Positions 59,314-64,000 of a DNA stretch of 64,000 bases are shown piece after piece (positions within the stretch are counted from its first letter, which is position 1; the number at the start of each line of letters is the position of its first letter). A program made the position numbers and the translations under genes. The stretch comes from Comamonadaceae bacterium (GTDB lineage: Bacteria; Pseudomonadota; Gammaproteobacteria; Burkholderiales; Burkholderiaceae_C): NCBI GenBank assembly GCA_009996515.1, contig JAACZV010000002.1, forward strand, positions 58,117-122,116, read 5' to 3'. Under the pieces are notes generated by a model. The model had not been told where the DNA came from. It made no database searches and was given only the letters and a program-made list of their open reading frames with translations.

Positions 59314-59691
59314 ATGATGGGGAGTCAGATCATGCAGATGGCGGGCGCCTTCCTGATGGGCGGCCTGCTGGCGGCGGGCGCCATGCACGCCTGGCTGTCG
59401 CGCCGGCTGAAGCAGGGGCAGCAGCGCGTGCTGCATCTGGAGCAGTCGCGCCAGCAGCTGATGGAGCAGGTCACGCAGGCGCGCCGGCAGGTGGAGATGC
59501 TGCAGCGCGAATGCCAGGGCCTGCGGCTCGCGATACGGCCTGCGCCGCGCCAGGCCCCCGTGCCCGAGCCGGTGCAGGACGCGGCCGAGGCGGCGCGGCT
59601 CTATGCCGAGTCGCTGCTGAATCCGCAGGCCGCCAAGGACAGGCCGCAGGCCTTCAAAGACACCGTCGTCCTCCGCAGAGGGGGTGACTGA
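59314..59691 (+). CDS. membrane-anchored coiled-coil protein, 125 aa
   Basis: ATG 59314 with GGGGAG seven bases upstream. MMGSQIMQMAGAFLMGGLLA gives one membrane anchor, followed by a coiled coil (LHLEQSRQQLMEQVTQARRQ) and a polar tail. No family recognised. The 77-bp tandem repeat begins two bases after its stop. Confidence 0.65.
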   Translation: MMGSQIMQMAGAFLMGGLLAAGAMHAWLSRRLKQGQQRVLHLEQSRQQLMEQVTQARRQVEMLQRECQGLRLAIRPAPRQAPVPEPVQDAAEAARLYAESLLNPQAAKDRPQAFKDTVVLRRGGD

Positions 59692-59693
59692 GC

Positions 59694-59868
59694 AAGGACC
59701 GAGGACAGCGCCTGCGCGCTGTCCGACGCCTTGCGAAGGCCAGACGGCCTACGAGCCGGCTGGCATGGGCGAGGACCGAGGACAGCGCCTGCGCGCTGTC
59801 CGACGCCTTGCGAAGGCCGGACGGCCTACGAGCCGGCTGGCATGGGCGAGGACCGAGGGCAGCGTCTT
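59694..59868 (+). repeat. 77-bp tandem repeat, about 2.2 copies
   Basis: GGACC...CATGGGC units begin at 59696, 59773 and 59850, exactly 77 bp apart; the first two are almost identical. Each unit contains the hairpin GACAGCGCCTGCGCGCTGTC and further short stems (CCTTGCGAAGG). It fills the gap between the coiled-coil gene and the fadB-like operon. Confidence 0.85.
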
Positions 59869-59934
59869 GCTAAGCCCAGCCGGCCGCCGCCAAGCCTTGT
59901 CACTGCCGGGACAAGCCGGCGCGAGGCGCGCTGC

Positions 59935-59952
59935 CTAGAATCGAACGGTCGT
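59935..59952. promoter_or_regulatory. operator-like palindrome before the fadB-like operon
   Basis: CTAGAATCGAACGGTCGT followed by TCTATTT. The core GAACG-GT-CGTTC is a perfect palindrome, of TetR-operator type. The 18 bp are identical to those upstream of etfB (42027-42044), suggesting one regulator for both loci. Confidence 0.65.
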
Positions 59953-60010
59953 TCTATTTCCGGGCCGGCCGCTGGAGACGCGGCCCGGTCCATCCACCGA
60001 GGTCGTGCCC

Positions 60011-62104
<2,094 letters not shown>

Positions 62105-62117
62105 GTCGATACAAAAG

Positions 62118-62191
62118 GCAACCACAGAGGCACTGAGACACAGAGAACTTCATGAGGCGGTTGCTCTGTGCCTCAGTGACTCTGTGGTTGC
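62118..62191. repeat. long imperfect palindrome between fadB-like and thiolase genes
   Basis: GCAACCACAGAG pairs with CTCTGTGGTTGC, and further in CACTGAG with CTCAGTG and CACAGAG with CTCTGTG, interrupted by single symmetric mismatches, giving a hairpin arm of about 28 bp around a short loop. It resembles mobile REP/MITE-like palindromes rather than a terminator (no T-run). Confidence 0.8.
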
Positions 62192-62213
62192 ATTTCCTTC
62201 ATCAAGGATTCCT

Positions 62214-63389
62214 ATGAGCAACGCACTGATCGTCTCCACCGCCCGCACGCCGCTCGCCAAGAGCTGGAAGGGCTCGTTCAACATGACCCACGGCGCGACG
62301 CTGGGCGGCCACGTCGTCAAGGCAGCCATCGAGCGCGCCGGCATCGATGGCGGTGCCGTCGAGGACGTGCTGATGGGCTGCGCCAATCCTGAAGGCGCCA
62401 CCGGTGCCAACATCGCGCGTCAGGTGGCGCTGAGCGCCGGCCTGCCCGTCTCGGTCAGCGGCCTGACGGTGAACCGCTTCTGCTCCAGCGGTCTACAGAC
62501 CATCGCGCTGGCTTCGCAGCGCATCATCGCCGGCGAGGGCGAGGTCTATGTGGCCGGCGGCGTCGAGAGCATTTCCTGCGTGCAGCAGGAGATGAACCAG
62601 CACATGCTGGAGGACACCTGGCTGAACCGCAACAAGCCGGAGATCTACTGGAGCATGCTGCAGACCGCCGAGAACGTGGCCAAGCGCTACAAGATCTCCA
62701 AGGAGCGCATGGACCACTACGGCGCCGGCAGCCAGCAGAAGGCCTGCGCGGCGCAGGCGGCCGGCCTGTTCAACGACGAGATCGTGCCCATCACCGTGAC
62801 CATGGGCGCGGTCGACAAGGTCATGGGCCTGGTCAGCAAGGAAGTCACCGTCAGCAGGGACGAGGGCCTGCGCGAGGGCACCACCTACGAGGGCATCCAG
62901 GGCATACGCACGGCGTTGCCGGGCGGCGTCGTCACGGCCGGCAATGCCAGCCAGTTCAGCGACGGCGCCGGCGCCTGCGCCGTCGTCAGCGAGCACTATG
63001 CGTCCACCCACAACCTCAAGCCGCTGGGCCGTTTCCTGGGCTTCGCGGTGGCCGGCTGCGAGCCCGACGAGATGGGCATAGGCCCGGTCTTCGCCGTGCC
63101 CAAGGTGTTGAAGAAGCTGGGCCTGACGGTGGCCGACATCGACCTCTGGGAGCTCAACGAGGCCTTTGCCGTGCAGGTGCTGTACTGCGCCGACGTGCTG
63201 GGCATCCCGATGGACCGCCTGAACGTGAACGGCGGCGCCATCGCCATCGGCCATCCCTATGGCGTGTCGGGCCAGCGCCTGACGGGCCATGCCCTCATCG
63301 AAGGCCGTCGCCGCGGCGCCAAGCGCGTCTGCGTGACCATGTGCATAGGCGGCGGCATGGGCGCGGCCGGCGTGTTCGAGGTGCTTTGA
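62214..63389 (+). CDS. acetyl-CoA C-acyltransferase (thiolase)
   Basis: 391 residues; AAGGA five bases before ATG 62214. Active-site Cys in [15 protein letters not shown], His in [16 protein letters not shown], and second Cys in [15 protein letters not shown]. It cleaves 3-ketoacyl-CoA, completing beta-oxidation with the FadB-like enzyme. Length and motifs are standard for class II thiolases. Confidence 0.95.
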   Translation: MSNALIVSTARTPLAKSWKGSFNMTHGATLGGHVVKAAIERAGIDGGAVEDVLMGCANPEGATGANIARQVALSAGLPVSVSGLTVNRFCSSGLQTIALASQRIIAGEGEVYVAGGVESISCVQQEMNQHMLEDTWLNRNKPEIYWSMLQTAENVAKRYKISKERMDHYGAGSQQKACAAQAAGLFNDEIVPITVTMGAVDKVMGLVSKEVTVSRDEGLREGTTYEGIQGIRTALPGGVVTAGNASQFSDGAGACAVVSEHYASTHNLKPLGRFLGFAVAGCEPDEMGIGPVFAVPKVLKKLGLTVADIDLWELNEAFAVQVLYCADVLGIPMDRLNVNGGAIAIGHPYGVSGQRLTGHALIEGRRRGAKRVCVTMCIGGGMGAAGVFEVL

Positions 63390-63480
63390 TGAGCGTGCGG
63401 ACCGAGCGCCGGGCCGCCCCAAGCTCGGCCGCCATCCCCTCGGGGGATAGCGCCGCGTACTCGCGGCGCGAGGGGCAGGC

Positions 63481-63900
63481 ATGAATCCGGAGGCGTTCCT
63501 GGCCATGGGCCGGGACATCCTCGCCCAGCAGCCGTTCAGCGTGCTGCTGGGCGCGGAGCTGGCCGCGCTGGCGCCGGGGCAGGTGGAGCTGCATCTGGCG
63601 CTCAAGGCCGAGCATCTGCAGCAGCATGGCTTTGCACATGGCGGCGTCGTCAGCTATCTGGCCGACAACGCGCTGACCTATGCGGGAGGCACGGCCATGC
63701 AGGTGCCGGTCGTGACCTCGGAGTTCAAGATCAACTACGTTCGCCCGGCCGTGGGCGAGCGGCTGATCGCGCGCGCCGAGGCCCAGGCCGTCAGCAAGAC
63801 CCAGGCGGTGTGCCGCTGCGAGGTCTTCGCGGTCAAGGACGGCGCCGAGAAGCTCTGCGCGCTGGCCCAGGGCACCATCGTCAAGCTGGCCCAAGACTGA
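63481..63900 (+). CDS. PaaI-type hotdog thioesterase
   Basis: 139 residues. Hotdog motif HGFAHGGVVSYLADNALTYA with the catalytic region, then INYVRPAVGERLIARAEA. Such enzymes hydrolyse acyl- or aryl-CoAs and may free CoA during catabolism. The 90 bp upstream are non-coding and GC-rich, containing a CCCTCGGGGG-type palindrome common in such genomes. Confidence 0.9.
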   Translation: MNPEAFLAMGRDILAQQPFSVLLGAELAALAPGQVELHLALKAEHLQQHGFAHGGVVSYLADNALTYAGGTAMQVPVVTSEFKINYVRPAVGERLIARAEAQAVSKTQAVCRCEVFAVKDGAEKLCALAQGTIVKLAQD

Positions 63901-63930
63901 GTTTTACCTGCGGCCCCGCCGCCCGTTCCC

Positions 63931-64000
63931 ATGCGCGAAACCCTGGACTTCCTGCTGTTCGACTGGCTCAAGGCCGGTGATCTGACCAGGCGCGAACGCT
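63931..64000 (+). CDS. start of an acyl-CoA dehydrogenase, truncated by the window
   Basis: ATG 63931 opens MRETLDFLLFDWLKAGDLTR and runs off the right edge. This N-terminus is like that of acyl-CoA dehydrogenases following thiolase/thioesterase genes in Burkholderiales. It fits the beta-oxidation operon, but only about 23 residues are visible. Confidence 0.55.
   Translation, partial: MRETLDFLLFDWLKAGDLTRRER

Overview
The window joins a T7-like (Autographiviridae-type) prophage to a betaproteobacterial chromosome. Bases 1 to about 39,700 are phage and every convincing phage gene is on the minus strand. From about 39,940 onward the sequence is host: a tRNA cluster, then high-GC genes typical of Burkholderiales (murI with a CueR-type regulator, etfBA, beta-oxidation enzymes, a CadR-controlled metal ATPase, ergothioneine genes). 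The host may be a Roseateles/Pelomonas-like member of the Sphaerotilaceae; that is an impression from gene content and composition, not a phylogenetic result.

Phage layout, read right to left in the direction of transcription. Single-subunit RNA polymerase (37148-39565); a possible double-stranded beta-helix protein; SSB; endonuclease I; small membrane protein; amidase/lysozyme; small proteins; primase-helicase; DNA polymerase; a spanin pair plus an extra lipoprotein; 5'-3' exonuclease; a dNTP diphosphohydrolase-like protein; portal; scaffold; capsid followed by a terminator; a polysaccharide-deacetylase-like protein; tail tubes A and B; internal virion proteins (one carrying a GH24 lysozyme); a chimeric tail fibre with accessory proteins; holin; small and large terminase. 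After the terminase lies about 440 bp of repeat-rich non-coding DNA (2315-2753), then small early-type genes and a ParB-like gene that runs off the left edge. This order is what circularisation of a T7-like genome and integration between the early genes and the polymerase would give, so the packaged ends should map between about 2.3 and 3.1 kb. No integrase is visible; it may lie beyond the left edge.

Phage expression signals. Five copies of a 20-24 bp motif (minus-strand core CTAAACCCCG[AC]CCTTCGCTT) precede phage gene blocks and are the best candidates for promoters of the phage polymerase; three are followed by hairpins. Genes are packed with 4-nt ATGA or GTGA overlaps. In two cases, endonuclease I and large terminase, the overlap is CTGA and no ATG, GTG or TTG is available, so CTG starts are inferred.

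Host layout. tRNA-Cys, two tRNA-Gly and a tRNA-Leu(UAA) interrupted by a 224-nt group I intron; cueR and murI; etfBA, acyl-CoA dehydrogenase and nitronate monooxygenase; a Zn/Cd/Pb P-type ATPase divergent from cadR; then an unusual three-gene set (50380-53776) consisting of an S1-type protease with long Lys/Asp/Glu/His-rich tracts and a Cys-containing tail, a degenerate ATP-grasp-like protein and a graspetide-ligase-like ATP-grasp enzyme, with a stand-alone copy of the protease N-terminal domain beside it. This is the best candidate for an undescribed system. Then follow a TRIC-like channel, a UvrD-like helicase, egtBD, a VanZ-like protein, a 77-bp tandem repeat, and a beta-oxidation set (FadB-like, thiolase, thioesterase, start of an acyl-CoA dehydrogenase). 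The etfBA and fadB-like loci share an identical 18-bp operator-like sequence.
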